From Pseudomonas sp. LP_7_YM (lineage in GTDB: Bacteria > Pseudomonadota > Gammaproteobacteria > Pseudomonadales > Pseudomonadaceae): a stretch of DNA of 64,000 nt. Position numbers and translations under genes: made by a program. Under the pieces are notes generated by a model, which had not been told where the DNA came from, made no database searches, and saw only the letters and a list, made by a program, of their open reading frames with translations. Location of the stretch: positions 1 to 64,000 of the forward strand of contig NZ_SOCT01000001.1 of NCBI RefSeq assembly GCF_004364435.1, given 5' to 3'. Positions 40,413-51,929 of the stretch are shown here, piece by piece (the stretch's first letter is position 1; each line of letters begins with the position of its first letter).

Positions 40413-41726
40413 TTATCGATTTACCAATTTCGCTGGCAAAGCCACCACCAGCAGGCTGCTGAGCACCAGGCATCCGGCGAAGAACCACAAGGCGCCTGCG
40501 CTGCTGCCGGTGACGTCGATGGCAATGCCCATCATCGAATTGCTGACCAGTCCGGCAATGTTCGCCAGCGAGCAGGCCAAAGCAAAGCCCGTCGCCGCAG
40601 CACGTCCCTTGAGGAAGGTCGCCGGCAGGCTGAAGAACACCGGTACTGCGCCGATGATGGCCGCCGAAGCGATGGCGAACAGCGTGACGGTTGCCACCAG
40701 GTTATGAGTGAAGAACGGGCTGGCCGCCATGGCGACGGCACCGATCCAGAATGGCACGATGATGTGCCAGCGACGCTCGCGACGGCGGTCGGAACTGGCG
40801 CCGATCATCAGCATGCCGATTAACGCGGCGACGCTTGGCAGGGCCGTGAGCACGCCGATGTGGAAGGTGTCGGTGACCCCGGCGTTCTTGATGAAGGTCG
40901 GCATCCAGAACCCCATGGCGTAGGCGCTGAGCAGGATCGAGAAATCGATACCGCCGAGCATCCACACCTTCAGATTAAAGAAACCGTCGCGGAAACTGCG
41001 TTTGCTGTCCTTGCCTTCGGCGTCGTCCAGGCGCAGCTCCCCTTCGAGCAGGCTCTGTTCAGCGCTGTTGAGCCACTTGGCGTCTTTCGGCGCGTTCGGC
41101 AATGCCCAGAAGGTCAGTACACCGAGCAACACGCTGGGCACGCCTTCGATCAGAAACAGCCACTGCCAGCCGCGCAGTCCGGCCGTTTGATCGAAATGCG
41201 CCATGATCCAGCCTGACAGCGGGCCGCCGATGACGCTTGATAGCGGCAGACCGATCATGAACAGCGCGATGATCCGGCCACGACGGTAAGTCGGGAACCA
41301 GGTGGTCAGGTAAAACAGCACACCCGGCAGAAAGCCCGCTTCGGCGGCGCCGAGCAAGAACCGCAGCACGTAAAACTGCGTCGAAGTGCTGACGAACAAC
41401 GTGCAGACCGAAAGCAGGCCCCAGGTGATCATGATGCGGGCGATCCAGAGCTTCGCCCCGACTTTTTCCAGCACCAGATTGCTGGGGACTTCGAACAGGA
41501 TGTAGCCGACGAAAAACAGCCCGGCACCGAGGCCGAATGCGGTTTCGCTGAAGTGCAGTTGGTCGAGCATCTGCAGCTTGGCGAAACCGATGTTGATGCG
41601 GTCCAGGTACGCAGCCAGGTAGCAAAAACACAGGAATGGAATGAGCTTCCAGGTGATCTTGTGGTAGAGCGCTTTGATCGGGTCCGCAGCATCGGGTGTG
41701 ATGCTTCCTACATTCGCAGAGGGCAT
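40413..41726 (-). CDS. nicT: nicotinate MFS transporter NicT (ACS family)
   Basis: A 437-aa anion:cation symporter with twelve helices: LIPFLCFCYLAAYLDRINIG is the ACS-family first helix with the YxDR motif, followed by LDQLHFSETAFGLGAGLFFV and AAEAGFLPGVLFYLTTWFPT. Its neighbours are all nicotinate degradation genes and the match to P. putida NicT is good, so it is assigned as the nicotinate importer. CAGGAGAC precedes the ATG. It would be transcribed with, or just after, nicF. Confidence 0.85.
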   Translation of the reverse strand: MPSANVGSITPDAADPIKALYHKITWKLIPFLCFCYLAAYLDRINIGFAKLQMLDQLHFSETAFGLGAGLFFVGYILFEVPSNLVLEKVGAKLWIARIMITWGLLSVCTLFVSTSTQFYVLRFLLGAAEAGFLPGVLFYLTTWFPTYRRGRIIALFMIGLPLSSVIGGPLSGWIMAHFDQTAGLRGWQWLFLIEGVPSVLLGVLTFWALPNAPKDAKWLNSAEQSLLEGELRLDDAEGKDSKRSFRDGFFNLKVWMLGGIDFSILLSAYAMGFWMPTFIKNAGVTDTFHIGVLTALPSVAALIGMLMIGASSDRRRERRWHIIVPFWIGAVAMAASPFFTHNLVATVTLFAIASAAIIGAVPVFFSLPATFLKGRAAATGFALACSLANIAGLVSNSMMGIAIDVTGSSAGALWFFAGCLVLSSLLVVALPAKLVNR

Positions 41727-42051
41727 GGGTGTCTCCTGGCGGTTCTTCGACCGGTGAGGGCAACGGCGGCTGATCTTGCCTGCGTTTGCTGCGTTCTCAT
41801 ACGGCCTGTCGTGGTTTTTGTTTGCCGCACATCAAGTGCTTTGGCAAGCACCGGTTGCGACTTCCAAAGGCAGTGTCAGAAGACCGGGCAGTGTCTCGCC
41901 CATTCAGCGCGCCAGCGTGTCCAGTGGTACGCAAGGTGTTGCAAGACCAGCGCTCTATGGCCTGGTTCTGACGGCAGAGGGTCCGTCTCTTCCCGTTTTT
42001 TTCTGTTGTGATTTATCCATCGTTCGCCGTCTTTCTGTAGCGGCGCTGGCT
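41727..42051. other. gap between nicF and nicT without a gene
   Basis: I find no convincing coding sequence in these 325 bp. In P. putida the outer-membrane porin NicP belongs to this cluster; no trace of it is visible here. A separate promoter for nicT is possible. Confidence 0.5.
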
Positions 42052-42696
42052 TTACCTGCCGCTTGCCGCTTGAAATTGCTCGATAGCCTCTCGCTTGCTC
42101 ACCACATCCCCATACTTGCTGTCGATGTCGAACAGGTTCGCTTCATGGGGATCGGGATGCCGGTCGCCGACGCATTCGCGCACCACGATGGTCCGCAAGC
42201 CATGCTGCACGGCGTCCACCGCTGTTGCCCGGATGCAGCCGCTGGTGGAGCAGCCTGCCAGCACCACGGTGTCGATACCCTGTGCATGCAGCAGGGAAGC
42301 AAGTGAAGTGCCAAAGAAGGCACTGGCGTACTGCTTGCTGATGACCACTTCTTCAGGCAACGGCAGCACGGCTTCACAGAAGGCCGCCAATGGGTTGCCT
42401 TCTACCATGTCTTTCATCACCGGTGCCTTTTTCACCCAAATCCCACCGTCGGCAAAGTGGGTCGGGTGATAGCGGATGTTGGTGTGCACCACCGGGATGC
42501 CATGCTCTCGGGCACTGGCCAGCAGCTCAACGCTTTCGGCCACTGCACTGACCACTCCGGGCGCATAGAGCGGCGCACCGGGCTGGGTGTAGCCCTGCAT
42601 GAAATCAATCATCAGCAGCGCCGGTTTCTGTCCGAAGCCGATGCGGTTGCCCCAGACGCCTTGGTAGTTGGCGTCGGCGGTTTGTTGATCAGTCAT
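42052..42696 (-). CDS. nicF: maleamate amidohydrolase NicF
   Basis: A 214-aa isochorismatase-fold hydrolase that turns maleamate into maleate and ammonia. The cysteine-hydrolase triad is visible: Asp31 in PALLMIDFMQGYTQ, a Lys in EEVVISKQYASAFFG, and the nucleophile in VVLAGCSTSGCIRATAVDA. GAAGGAGAA precedes the ATG. It lies between nicT and nicD, 107 bp from nicD; in P. putida nicE sits in that gap. Confidence 0.9.
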   Translation of the reverse strand: MTDQQTADANYQGVWGNRIGFGQKPALLMIDFMQGYTQPGAPLYAPGVVSAVAESVELLASAREHGIPVVHTNIRYHPTHFADGGIWVKKAPVMKDMVEGNPLAAFCEAVLPLPEEVVISKQYASAFFGTSLASLLHAQGIDTVVLAGCSTSGCIRATAVDAVQHGLRTIVVRECVGDRHPDPHEANLFDIDSKYGDVVSKREAIEQFQAASGR

Positions 42697-42756
42697 TGCG
42701 TTCTCCTTCGCAAGTCACAGCTTGAGCGCTGAAACCCGATTTTTCCGCTGAGAGCC

Positions 42757-42783
42757 ACGTGGGGTGAGTTTGCTCACTGCCAC
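42757..42783. repeat. degenerate REP between nicF and nicD
   Basis: GTGGGGTGAGTTTGCTCACT followed by GCCAC resembles the GTGGGA(A/G)TGAGC(G/T)TG REP class. It occupies the position of the missing nicE gene. Confidence 0.5.
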
Positions 42784-42802
42784 AGGGCATGGACGCAGGG
42801 CG

Positions 42803-44895
<2,093 letters not shown>

Positions 44896-45034
44896 CTAAT
44901 TAGAAAAAGGCGCCGGGACGTCGCAAATAGACATGATACCCACAGTAACCTTTATTTATTGGGATTTGTGTAATGAGGTAACAGAGTGGCGCAGCTATTG
45001 CAGGTGGATATAAATTGAGGTCTTATCACTTATA

Positions 45035-45051
45035 ATTAGCGTATACACTTG
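45035..45051 (-). promoter_or_regulatory. candidate NicR operator, nicX side
   Basis: On the minus strand it reads CAAGTGTATACGCTAAT, matching the site at 44862-44877 at all but one position. It lies 75 bp before the nicX ATG. The AT-rich sequence between the two sites (44880-45034) must contain both promoters and has no gene. Confidence 0.6.
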
Positions 45052-45125
45052 AAAAAATGCACCGGCGTGAAGCGCGACGCCTTTCGATGGTGCATGCCGC
45101 CAACGCTGGAACGAGGAGCCGAGAG

Positions 45126-46175
45126 ATGCCGGTTAGCGATTGCGAATTGACGCAGATGTTCGAACACGTACTGAAGCTGTCGAAGGTGGACACGACCCAA
45201 AGCGTTGCGGTACTCAAGAGCCATTATTCCGATGCGCGTACCGTGCGTGCCGCGATGGACGCCGCGCAGCGTCTGGGCGCCAAGGTGTATGCGGTAGAGC
45301 TGCCGTCCTTCAATCACCCTAGGGCCATGGGCAACGACATGACCGCCTATTGCGGCGACACCGCGCTGACCGGCAACCTTGCCGCACAACGCGCGCTGGA
45401 GGCTGCGGACCTGGTCATCGACACCATGATGCTGCTGCATTCGCCGGAGCAGGAGCAGATACTCAAGACCGGCACGCGGATTCTGCTGGCGGTCGAGCCG
45501 CCGGAAGTGCTGGCGCGTTTGTTGCCAACCGAGGCCGACAAAGAGCGGGTGATGGCGGCCGAGCAGGTACTCAAAGCGGCACGTTCGATCCACGTGAAGT
45601 CCCGCGCAGGCAGTGATTTTCACGCGCAACTGGGGCAGTACCCATCGGTCACCGAATACGGTTTCGCCGACGAACCGGGGCGTTGGGATCACTGGCCCAG
45701 TGGCTTTCTGTTCTCCTGGCCGAATGAGGAAACCGCCGAGGGCACATTGGTGATTGATGTCGGCGATATCGTCTTGCCGCTCAAGACCTACTCTCGCGAG
45801 CAGATTACCCTGGAAATCGAGAAGGGCTTCATCACCGGTATTCACGGCGGGTTCGAAGCCCAGTACCTGCGTGACTACATGAAGTATTTCAACGACCCGG
45901 AAGTTTATGGCATCTCCCATATAGGCTGGGGTTTGCAGCCGCGGGCACAGTGGACCGCCATGGGCCTGCACGACAAGAACGATGGCATGTGCATGGACGC
46001 CAGGGCGTTCTACGGCAACTTCCTGTTCTCCACCGGACCGAACACCGAAGTTGGCGGAACCCGCAAGACGCCGTGCCACCTGGATATCCCGCTGCGCCAT
46101 TGCGACATCTACCTGGATGATCAGGCCGTGGTGCTGGGCGGGGACGTGGTGGCGCCGCAAGCCTCCAGGGCCTGA
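45126..46175 (+). CDS. nicX: 2,5-dihydroxypyridine 5,6-dioxygenase NicX
   Basis: A 349-aa non-haem iron dioxygenase that opens 2,5-dihydroxypyridine to N-formylmaleamate. It aligns end to end with P. putida NicX, and the known iron ligands fall at identical positions: His265 in GISHIGWG, His318 and Asp320 in PCHLDIPLR. ATG 45126 is fixed by homology (MPVSDCELTQMFEHVLKLSK) and by AGGAGCC upstream; the longer frame to 45057 is ignored. Confidence 0.95.
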   Translation: MPVSDCELTQMFEHVLKLSKVDTTQSVAVLKSHYSDARTVRAAMDAAQRLGAKVYAVELPSFNHPRAMGNDMTAYCGDTALTGNLAAQRALEAADLVIDTMMLLHSPEQEQILKTGTRILLAVEPPEVLARLLPTEADKERVMAAEQVLKAARSIHVKSRAGSDFHAQLGQYPSVTEYGFADEPGRWDHWPSGFLFSWPNEETAEGTLVIDVGDIVLPLKTYSREQITLEIEKGFITGIHGGFEAQYLRDYMKYFNDPEVYGISHIGWGLQPRAQWTAMGLHDKNDGMCMDARAFYGNFLFSTGPNTEVGGTRKTPCHLDIPLRHCDIYLDDQAVVLGGDVVAPQASRA

Positions 46176-46205
46176 AGAGGCCCGCTACACTCAGGCTTCA
46201 CCTCT

Positions 46206-46296
46206 GTGGGAATGAGCGTACTCACGAAGGCGGACTATCGGGCTCTGCATCTGATGTGGATGTCCTGGCCTCTTCGTGAGCACGCTCATTCCCATG
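46206..46296. repeat. REPIN, GTGGGAATGAGCGTG class
   Basis: GTGGGAATGAGCGTACTCAC and GAAGG at 46206 are mirrored by CCTCTTCGTGAGCACGCTCA and TTCCCA ending at 46295, with about 40 bp between. The arms match at all but one or two positions. It lies in the 191-bp gap between nicX and nicR. Confidence 0.8.
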
Positions 46297-46366
46297 GTGT
46301 TTGACACCTTCAACGAGGGACTCCCCTTAACCCGCCGCAACCGTTAATGTAGCCAGCATTCTCTAC

Positions 46367-46846
46367 ATGCCGCAGGACGAGCCATCCGTGCCCACTGATA
46401 AACCCTCCAACACGCAGGCGTCCTATACTTTTTCCGAGCAGGTCGGCCATTTGCTGCGCAAGGCTTATCAGCGTCATCTGGCGATTTTTCAGCAGAACGT
46501 CGGAGACTCCCAGCTTACGGCGGTGCAGTTCGTCACCCTCTGCGCCTTGCACGACCACGGTCCCCGTTCACAGAGCGAACTGGTCAAGGCGACGGCAGTG
46601 GACCAGGCGACCATTCGCGGTATCGTCGACCGGCTCAAGGCCCGCGACCTGATCAGCCTGGACCCCGACCCGCAGGATCGACGCAAGGTCATTTGCAGCC
46701 TGACGGACAGCGGCCTTCAATTGGTGCAGGAAACCGTGCCCCGCGCCGCGCACATCAGCGAGCTCACCCTCAGCAAGCTGAACCCGGCCGAGCGGGTGGC
46801 GGTGCTGTTTTTACTGCGCAAACTGATTGATGAGCCCGAGGAGTAG
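46367..46846 (+). CDS. nicR: MarR-family repressor NicR
   Basis: A 159-aa winged-helix regulator: YTFSEQVGHLLRKAYQRHLA as the dimerisation helix, GPRSQSELVKATAVDQATIR as the DNA-binding helices, and DLISLDPDPQDRRKVICSLT as the wing with the DxRRK motif. In P. putida NicR represses the nicCDEFTP and nicXR operons and is released by 6-hydroxynicotinate. The two inverted AAGTGTATACGCT sites between nicC and nicX are its likely operators. Confidence 0.9.
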   Translation: MPQDEPSVPTDKPSNTQASYTFSEQVGHLLRKAYQRHLAIFQQNVGDSQLTAVQFVTLCALHDHGPRSQSELVKATAVDQATIRGIVDRLKARDLISLDPDPQDRRKVICSLTDSGLQLVQETVPRAAHISELTLSKLNPAERVAVLFLLRKLIDEPEE

Positions 46847-46858
46847 GGCGCTCACTCT

Positions 46859-46888
46859 GCTCCTGTGGAGGCGAATTCCATCGCGAGG
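46859..46888 (+). repeat. degenerate REP, AATTCGCTCC class
   Basis: CTCCTGTGGAGGCGAATTCC followed by ATCGCGAGG matches the first REP class in inverted orientation; it is a single copy 13 bp after nicR. Confidence 0.5.
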
Positions 46889-47028
46889 CTTAGCTGCATT
46901 CGATTCCTCTCTTGAGTCTGATCCTGTTTCGCGACTACAACGGCCCCACGGTTCGATCTCCATTGCTGAGCGATCACCCTCCATTTCTGCATCCCTTTCC
47001 CACTGGCACGCTTCCTGCTCTCTTTTCA

Positions 47029-47044
47029 TGAAGTAATCACTTCA
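47029..47044. promoter_or_regulatory. candidate NicS operator upstream of nicA
   Basis: TGAAGT-AATC-ACTTCA is a perfect 6-bp inverted repeat 41 bp before the nicA ATG. A TetR-type palindrome overlapping the start region suits control of nicAB by NicS. Binding is inferred. Confidence 0.45.
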
Positions 47045-47085
47045 CCAAAAGACCGAGACGGTGGGTAACAGATGGGGAGCGCGCG

Positions 47086-47574
47086 ATGAGCGAGCAGCAG
47101 GCAACGGGCGAGAAGACTGTGACGCTTAAGGTCAACGGCCAGACCTTGTCCGTCACGGCCATGGCGGATACCCCGCTGTTGTTGATCCTGCGCAACGACT
47201 TGCAGCTCAACGGCCCCAAATACGGTTGCGGCCTGGGTGAGTGCGGCGCTTGCACGGTGATCATCGACGGCGTGGCGGCGCGCGCTTGCGTATTCCCGCT
47301 GGCCGGCGCCGAAGGGCGTGCAATCACCACGCTGGAAGGCATCGGCTCGCGCGAATGCCTGCACCCGGTGCAGCAGGCATTCATCGATGAGCAGGCTGCG
47401 CAATGCGGCTACTGCATGAACGGCATGATCATGACCGCCAAGGCCCTGCTCGACCGCAACCCGCACCCCACCGAAGCGCAGATCCGCAACGAACTGTCGG
47501 CCAACCTCTGCCGCTGTGGCACCCACATCGAAATTCTTCGCGCGGTCATGCGGGCCGCCCGTCATCCGCTTTGA
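47086..47574 (+). CDS. nicA: nicotinate dehydrogenase, iron-sulfur subunit NicA
   Basis: A 162-aa subunit with two [2Fe-2S] clusters: the ferredoxin-like motif YGCGLGECGACTVIIDG (plus the distal Cys) and the helical-domain cluster AQCGYCMNGMI ... NLCRCGTHIEI. With NicB it hydroxylates nicotinate to 6-hydroxynicotinate, passing electrons to the cytochrome domain. A typical family length. nicB starts 14 bp after the stop. Confidence 0.95.
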   Translation: MSEQQATGEKTVTLKVNGQTLSVTAMADTPLLLILRNDLQLNGPKYGCGLGECGACTVIIDGVAARACVFPLAGAEGRAITTLEGIGSRECLHPVQQAFIDEQAAQCGYCMNGMIMTAKALLDRNPHPTEAQIRNELSANLCRCGTHIEILRAVMRAARHPL

Positions 47575-47588
47575 ACGGAGCGACTCTT

Positions 47589-50500
47589 TTGACAGCGCCA
47601 ATGACACCTCCCATGAAAAAGCCCACACCCACTCGCGACCAGTTGTTGTCCAGCGATGGCGTTCTGCTCATCGTCGATGACATCCTGCCGCCGTCCGGGC
47701 CGGTCGCCAAAGGCGGCACGCCGACGGTCAGGCCCAAGGAGCTGGGCCTGTTCATCGCCATCGATCAGGGCAACAGGGTCTACGCGTTCAACGGCCACGT
47801 GGACCTGGGCACCGGCATTCGTACCTCGCTGGCGCAGATCATTGCCGAGGAACTCGATCTGCAGATGGATCAGGTCACCATGGTCCTGGGCGACACCGAG
47901 CGAGCGCCGAACCAGGGCGCAACCATCGCCAGTGCGACCTTGCAGATATCAGCGATCCCGTTGCGCAATGCGGCTGCCGAAGCCCGCCGCTATTTACTGC
48001 AGGCTGCGGCGCAACGCTGGTCCGTCAGCGCGGAGTCGCTGGTCATCGACCGCGGGGTGATCAAGGCGCAGGACGGTCGAAGCTGTCGATTTGGCGAACT
48101 GCTGGTGGACCAACACATTGAGCTGCGGATATCCGGCGACGCACCGCTCAAACGCCTGGAAGACTACAAGCTGGTGGGAACCGTCGCCGCGCGGGTGGAC
48201 ATTCCGGGCAAGGCCACCGGGGAACTGACCTACGTCCACGACATGCGCCTGCCTGACATGCTCCATGGCCGAGTGATTCGTCCGCCGTATGCCGGCTACG
48301 ACACCGGCGAGTTCGTGGGCACCAGTCTGCTGCAGGTTGATGAATCGTCCATCGCCCATATTCCCGGCATCGTACGGGTGGTGGTGATTCGCGATTTCAT
48401 CGGCGTGGTGGCGATGCGCGAAGAACAGGCCGCCAAGGCCGCCAAGGAACTGAAGGTGACCTGGAAGCCCTGGCAGCATCAGTTGCCGGACATGAGCGAT
48501 GTCGAACAGGCCATTCGCGACAACCCTAGGGTGCAGCGTGTGGTGCTGGACAAAGGTAACGTCGACGAAGCATTGGCCGCCGCCAGTGAGCGGATGACCC
48601 GCACGTATCTATGGCCTTATCAGATTCATGGCTCGATCGGACCTTCCTGCGGGCTGGCGGATTTCCGCGATGACGGCATCCAGATCTGGTCGGGGACCCA
48701 GAATCCGCACATGCTGCGCGCCGATATCGCCTGGTTGCTGGAATACCCGGAAGAAAAGATCGAAATCATCCGCATGGAGGCCGCCGGCTGTTACGGCCGC
48801 AACTGCGCTGACGATGTGTGCGCCGATGCAGTGCTGCTGTCGCGAGCGGTGGGGCGCCCGGTCCGCGTGCAACTGACTCGCGAGCAAGAGCACGCCTGGG
48901 AGCCCAAGGGCACAGCGCAATTGATGGAGGTCGATGGCGGTCTCAACGCCGAAGGTGGGGTGGCCGGTTATGACTTCACCACCAGTTACCCCTCCAATAA
49001 CTCGCCAACGCTGGCCTTGCTGCTGACCGGTCGCGTCGAGCCTGTAGCGGCGATGTTCGAAATGGGCGACCGCACCTCGATCCCGCCCTACGACATCGAA
49101 CACATGCGCGTGACCATCAATGACATGGCGCCGATCGTGCGCGCGTCGTGGATGCGCGGTGTGTCGGCGCTGCCCAACACCTTCGCTCACGAGTCCTACA
49201 TTGACGAACTGGCGTTTGCCGCAGGCGTTGATCCGGTGGAATATCGCTTGCGCTACCTGCACGACGAGCGCGCTTCGGAGCTGGTCCGAGCAACGGCGGC
49301 CCGCGCCGAATGGTCGCCGCGCACGCAACCGATGCAGACGCCTGAGGAAGACGGCATGCTGCGCGGTCGCGGCTTTGCCTATGCACGCTATATCCACAGC
49401 AAATTTCCTGGCTTTGGCGCAGCGTGGGCGGCATGGGTGGCGGATGTCGCGGTGGACAAGCACACCGGCGATGTGTCGGTGACGCGGGTGGTGATCGGCC
49501 ATGACGCAGGGATGATGGTCAATCCGGCAGGCGTCCAGCACCAGATCCACGGCAACGTCATTCAGTCCACCAGCCGTGTGCTCAAGGAACGGGTGACCTT
49601 CGAAGAGTCGACCATCGCCAGCAAGGAGTGGGGTGGTTATCCGATCCTGACCTTTGCGCAAGTGCCCAAGGTCGATGTGATGATGATGCCGCGTCAGGCC
49701 GAACCGCCGATGGGAGCAGGGGAGTCGGCGTCAGTGCCCAGTGCGGCGGCGATTGCCAACGCCGTTTATGACGCCACCGGCATTCGCTTTCGTGAGCTGC
49801 CGATCACAGCAGAGCGTGTCTTGGCGGCGCTGAAAAGCGCGGGGGAGCAGGCCAACGGCAACCCCCCTGATTCGCCGAAAGCCAAGCGCTCGAAATGGCT
49901 TTTTGGCTCATTGTTTGCGGCGTTCGGCGCGGTGTTGGGTATGGCAGCGACTGCGCTGCCCTGGCGTACCGAAATCGCGCCGATCACGCCGCCGAGTGCA
50001 GGCACCTGGTCCGCGGCGACACTGGAGCGCGGTCGGCTGCTGGCATCGGCAGGGGATTGCGCGGTGTGTCACACGGCACCGGGCGGGGTGAGCCATGCCG
50101 GTGGCCTGGCGATGCAGACCCCCTTCGGCACTTTATATAGCAGCAACATTACGCCGGACCCCGAGACCGGGATCGGCAGCTGGTCGTATCCGGCCTTCGA
50201 GCGGGCGATGCGTGACGGCATCCGTCGCGATGGCAAACATCTTTACCCGGCGTTTCCCTACACCGCGTTCCGCAATATCGACGAGGCTGACATGCAGGCG
50301 CTGTACGCCTGGTTGATGTCGCAGGCCCCGGTCAAGCAGGTCCAACCAGCCAACGACATGCAGTTCCCGTTCAACATGCGACCGTTGATGGCGGGCTGGA
50401 ATACGCTGTTCCTGCGCAAGGGCGAGGTACAAGCGCAGCCACATCAGAGCGCGCAATGGAATCGCGGGCAGTACCTGGTCAATGGGCTAGGCCACTGCGC

Positions 50501-51194
50501 AGCCTGTCATTCGCCACGTAATCTGTTGGGCGCCGAGAAAGGCGGCGCATCGTTTCTGGCCGGCGGCATGGTCGATGGCTGGGAAGCGCCGGCGCTGAAT
50601 AGCCTATCGAAATCGCCAACGCCCTGGACTGAGGATCAGTTGTTCAACTACCTGAGCACGGGCTATTCCGATGCCCACGGTGTGGCGGCAGGACCGATGG
50701 GGCCAGTGGTGTCGGAGTTGGCGAAACTGCCCAAGACCGATGTGCGGGCAATGGCGGTGTATCTGGCGTCGTTGAAGGGGTCGGCGCAGGCGGCTTCAGC
50801 ATCTGCGTTGAATGCTCAAGCCAACCCTGTGCCGCAACCCAGCCTATCGGCCCAGGCGCTGAGCAATGGCCAGCGGGTGTTCGAGGGGGCCTGTCAGGGC
50901 TGCCACGCCGATGGCCTAGGGCCGAAACTGTTTGGCGTCAGCCCCTCGCTGGCGAGCAATACCAATGTGCACAGCACATTGCCGGACAACCTGATCAAGG
51001 TGATTCAGCAGGGTATCGCCAACCCGGCCACGCAGGACCTGGGCTACATGCCGGGGTTCAAGGACAGTCTTTCCGATACGCAGATCAGTGATCTGGCGAC
51101 GTACCTGCGCAGCCGATTTGCACCCAATGAACCACAATGGGCGGGGTTGCAGGAGAAAGTGGCGTACCTCAAGGCAAATCCGGGGACTCACTGA
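47589..51194 (+). CDS. nicB: nicotinate dehydrogenase, molybdopterin and cytochrome c subunit NicB
   Basis: A protein of about 1201 aa. Residues 1-750 form the two molybdenum-binding domains of the xanthine dehydrogenase family (NGHVDLGTGIRTSLAQIIAE, WSGTQNPHMLRADIA, RQAEPPMGAGESASVPSAAA near the active-site Glu). A membrane helix (KWLFGSLFAAFGAVLGMAAT) leads to three c-type haem sites: CAVCH (824), CAACH (970) and CQGCH (1102). Electrons thus go straight to the respiratory chain. TTG 47589 is preferred because GGAG lies 8 nt ahead; ATGs at 47601 or 47613 are alternatives. Confidence 0.95.
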   Translation: MTAPMTPPMKKPTPTRDQLLSSDGVLLIVDDILPPSGPVAKGGTPTVRPKELGLFIAIDQGNRVYAFNGHVDLGTGIRTSLAQIIAEELDLQMDQVTMVLGDTERAPNQGATIASATLQISAIPLRNAAAEARRYLLQAAAQRWSVSAESLVIDRGVIKAQDGRSCRFGELLVDQHIELRISGDAPLKRLEDYKLVGTVAARVDIPGKATGELTYVHDMRLPDMLHGRVIRPPYAGYDTGEFVGTSLLQVDESSIAHIPGIVRVVVIRDFIGVVAMREEQAAKAAKELKVTWKPWQHQLPDMSDVEQAIRDNPRVQRVVLDKGNVDEALAAASERMTRTYLWPYQIHGSIGPSCGLADFRDDGIQIWSGTQNPHMLRADIAWLLEYPEEKIEIIRMEAAGCYGRNCADDVCADAVLLSRAVGRPVRVQLTREQEHAWEPKGTAQLMEVDGGLNAEGGVAGYDFTTSYPSNNSPTLALLLTGRVEPVAAMFEMGDRTSIPPYDIEHMRVTINDMAPIVRASWMRGVSALPNTFAHESYIDELAFAAGVDPVEYRLRYLHDERASELVRATAARAEWSPRTQPMQTPEEDGMLRGRGFAYARYIHSKFPGFGAAWAAWVADVAVDKHTGDVSVTRVVIGHDAGMMVNPAGVQHQIHGNVIQSTSRVLKERVTFEESTIASKEWGGYPILTFAQVPKVDVMMMPRQAEPPMGAGESASVPSAAAIANAVYDATGIRFRELPITAERVLAALKSAGEQANGNPPDSPKAKRSKWLFGSLFAAFGAVLGMAATALPWRTEIAPITPPSAGTWSAATLERGRLLASAGDCAVCHTAPGGVSHAGGLAMQTPFGTLYSSNITPDPETGIGSWSYPAFERAMRDGIRRDGKHLYPAFPYTAFRNIDEADMQALYAWLMSQAPVKQVQPANDMQFPFNMRPLMAGWNTLFLRKGEVQAQPHQSAQWNRGQYLVNGLGHCAACHSPRNLLGAEKGGASFLAGGMVDGWEAPALNSLSKSPTPWTEDQLFNYLSTGYSDAHGVAAGPMGPVVSELAKLPKTDVRAMAVYLASLKGSAQAASASALNAQANPVPQPSLSAQALSNGQRVFEGACQGCHADGLGPKLFGVSPSLASNTNVHSTLPDNLIKVIQQGIANPATQDLGYMPGFKDSLSDTQISDLATYLRSRFAPNEPQWAGLQEKVAYLKANPGTH

Positions 51195-51270
51195 CAGCCA
51201 CGCACTGCCAAGATTGGTTTTGCACGCGTTGGCGTGGCATAGAGAAACGGTGGGAACGATCACGCAACGA

Positions 51271-51924
51271 TCAAACAGGGGCTTGCGGCAACACCATCAT
51301 CGCGCGCACCACCAGATCCTGTATGAACGCCAGCCAGTCCTGGCGCTGGCCCTGGCCGCCCATGTCCTGGCCGAGGAACGAGGTCAATGTGTGCAGGTTG
51401 GAGTTATAGAAGTAGCAGAGCGAGGCGATCATCAGATAGACATGATTGAGGTCGACATCGTGGCGGAAAAGTCCCTGTTGCTGCCCGGCCTCGATGATCG
51501 GTCTCAGTACGCCCACCGCTTCGCCCGACAGGCGCCGCAGCTCACTGGACTGTCTGGCGTGTTTGCCCTTGTGCAGGTTCTCGATGCTCAGGATCGCAAC
51601 GAATTCCGGATGGGTCACGTAGTAGTCCCAAACGAAGGCGACCAGTTGGCGCAGCGTCGCCACCGGTGTGGAAGGGTCGAGTTGCAGCCTGTTTTCGGCC
51701 TGGTTGAAGCGCTCGTAAGTGTGCTCCAGCACCTTCACGAACAGCTTCTCCTTGCTGCCGAAGTAGTAGTAGATCATCCGGTCATTGGACTCGGCTTCGG
51801 CCGAGATCTTTTCGATCCGCCCGCCCGAATAGCCGTCGCGGGTAAAGACCGTCGTTGCCGCTTTGAGAATCCGTGCACGCGTCTCTTCGGCCTGTTGCGC
51901 GCGCACCCCGGTGTTCTTGCTCAT
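51271..51924 (-). CDS. nicS: TetR-family regulator NicS
   Basis: A 217-aa regulator: TRARILKAATTVFTRDGYSG and IEKISAEAESNDRMIYYYFG are the TetR helix-turn-helix, followed by a ligand domain resembling TetR_C_3 (LRQLVAFVWDYYVTHPEFVA). In P. putida NicS represses nicAB and responds to nicotinate or 6-hydroxynicotinate; the gene is next to nicB here too, though convergent. It starts 5 bp after the stop of pssA, so it may be partly co-transcribed with it. Confidence 0.83.
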   Translation of the reverse strand: MSKNTGVRAQQAEETRARILKAATTVFTRDGYSGGRIEKISAEAESNDRMIYYYFGSKEKLFVKVLEHTYERFNQAENRLQLDPSTPVATLRQLVAFVWDYYVTHPEFVAILSIENLHKGKHARQSSELRRLSGEAVGVLRPIIEAGQQQGLFRHDVDLNHVYLMIASLCYFYNSNLHTLTSFLGQDMGGQGQRQDWLAFIQDLVVRAMMVLPQAPV

Positions 51925-51929
51925 GCTGC

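Noticed and set aside
47403..47588. 62 extra N-terminal codons for NicB
   Set aside because: This part of the frame overlaps the iron-sulfur subunit gene nicA in another frame and has no NicB-like sequence; the ribosome-binding site supports TTG 47589.
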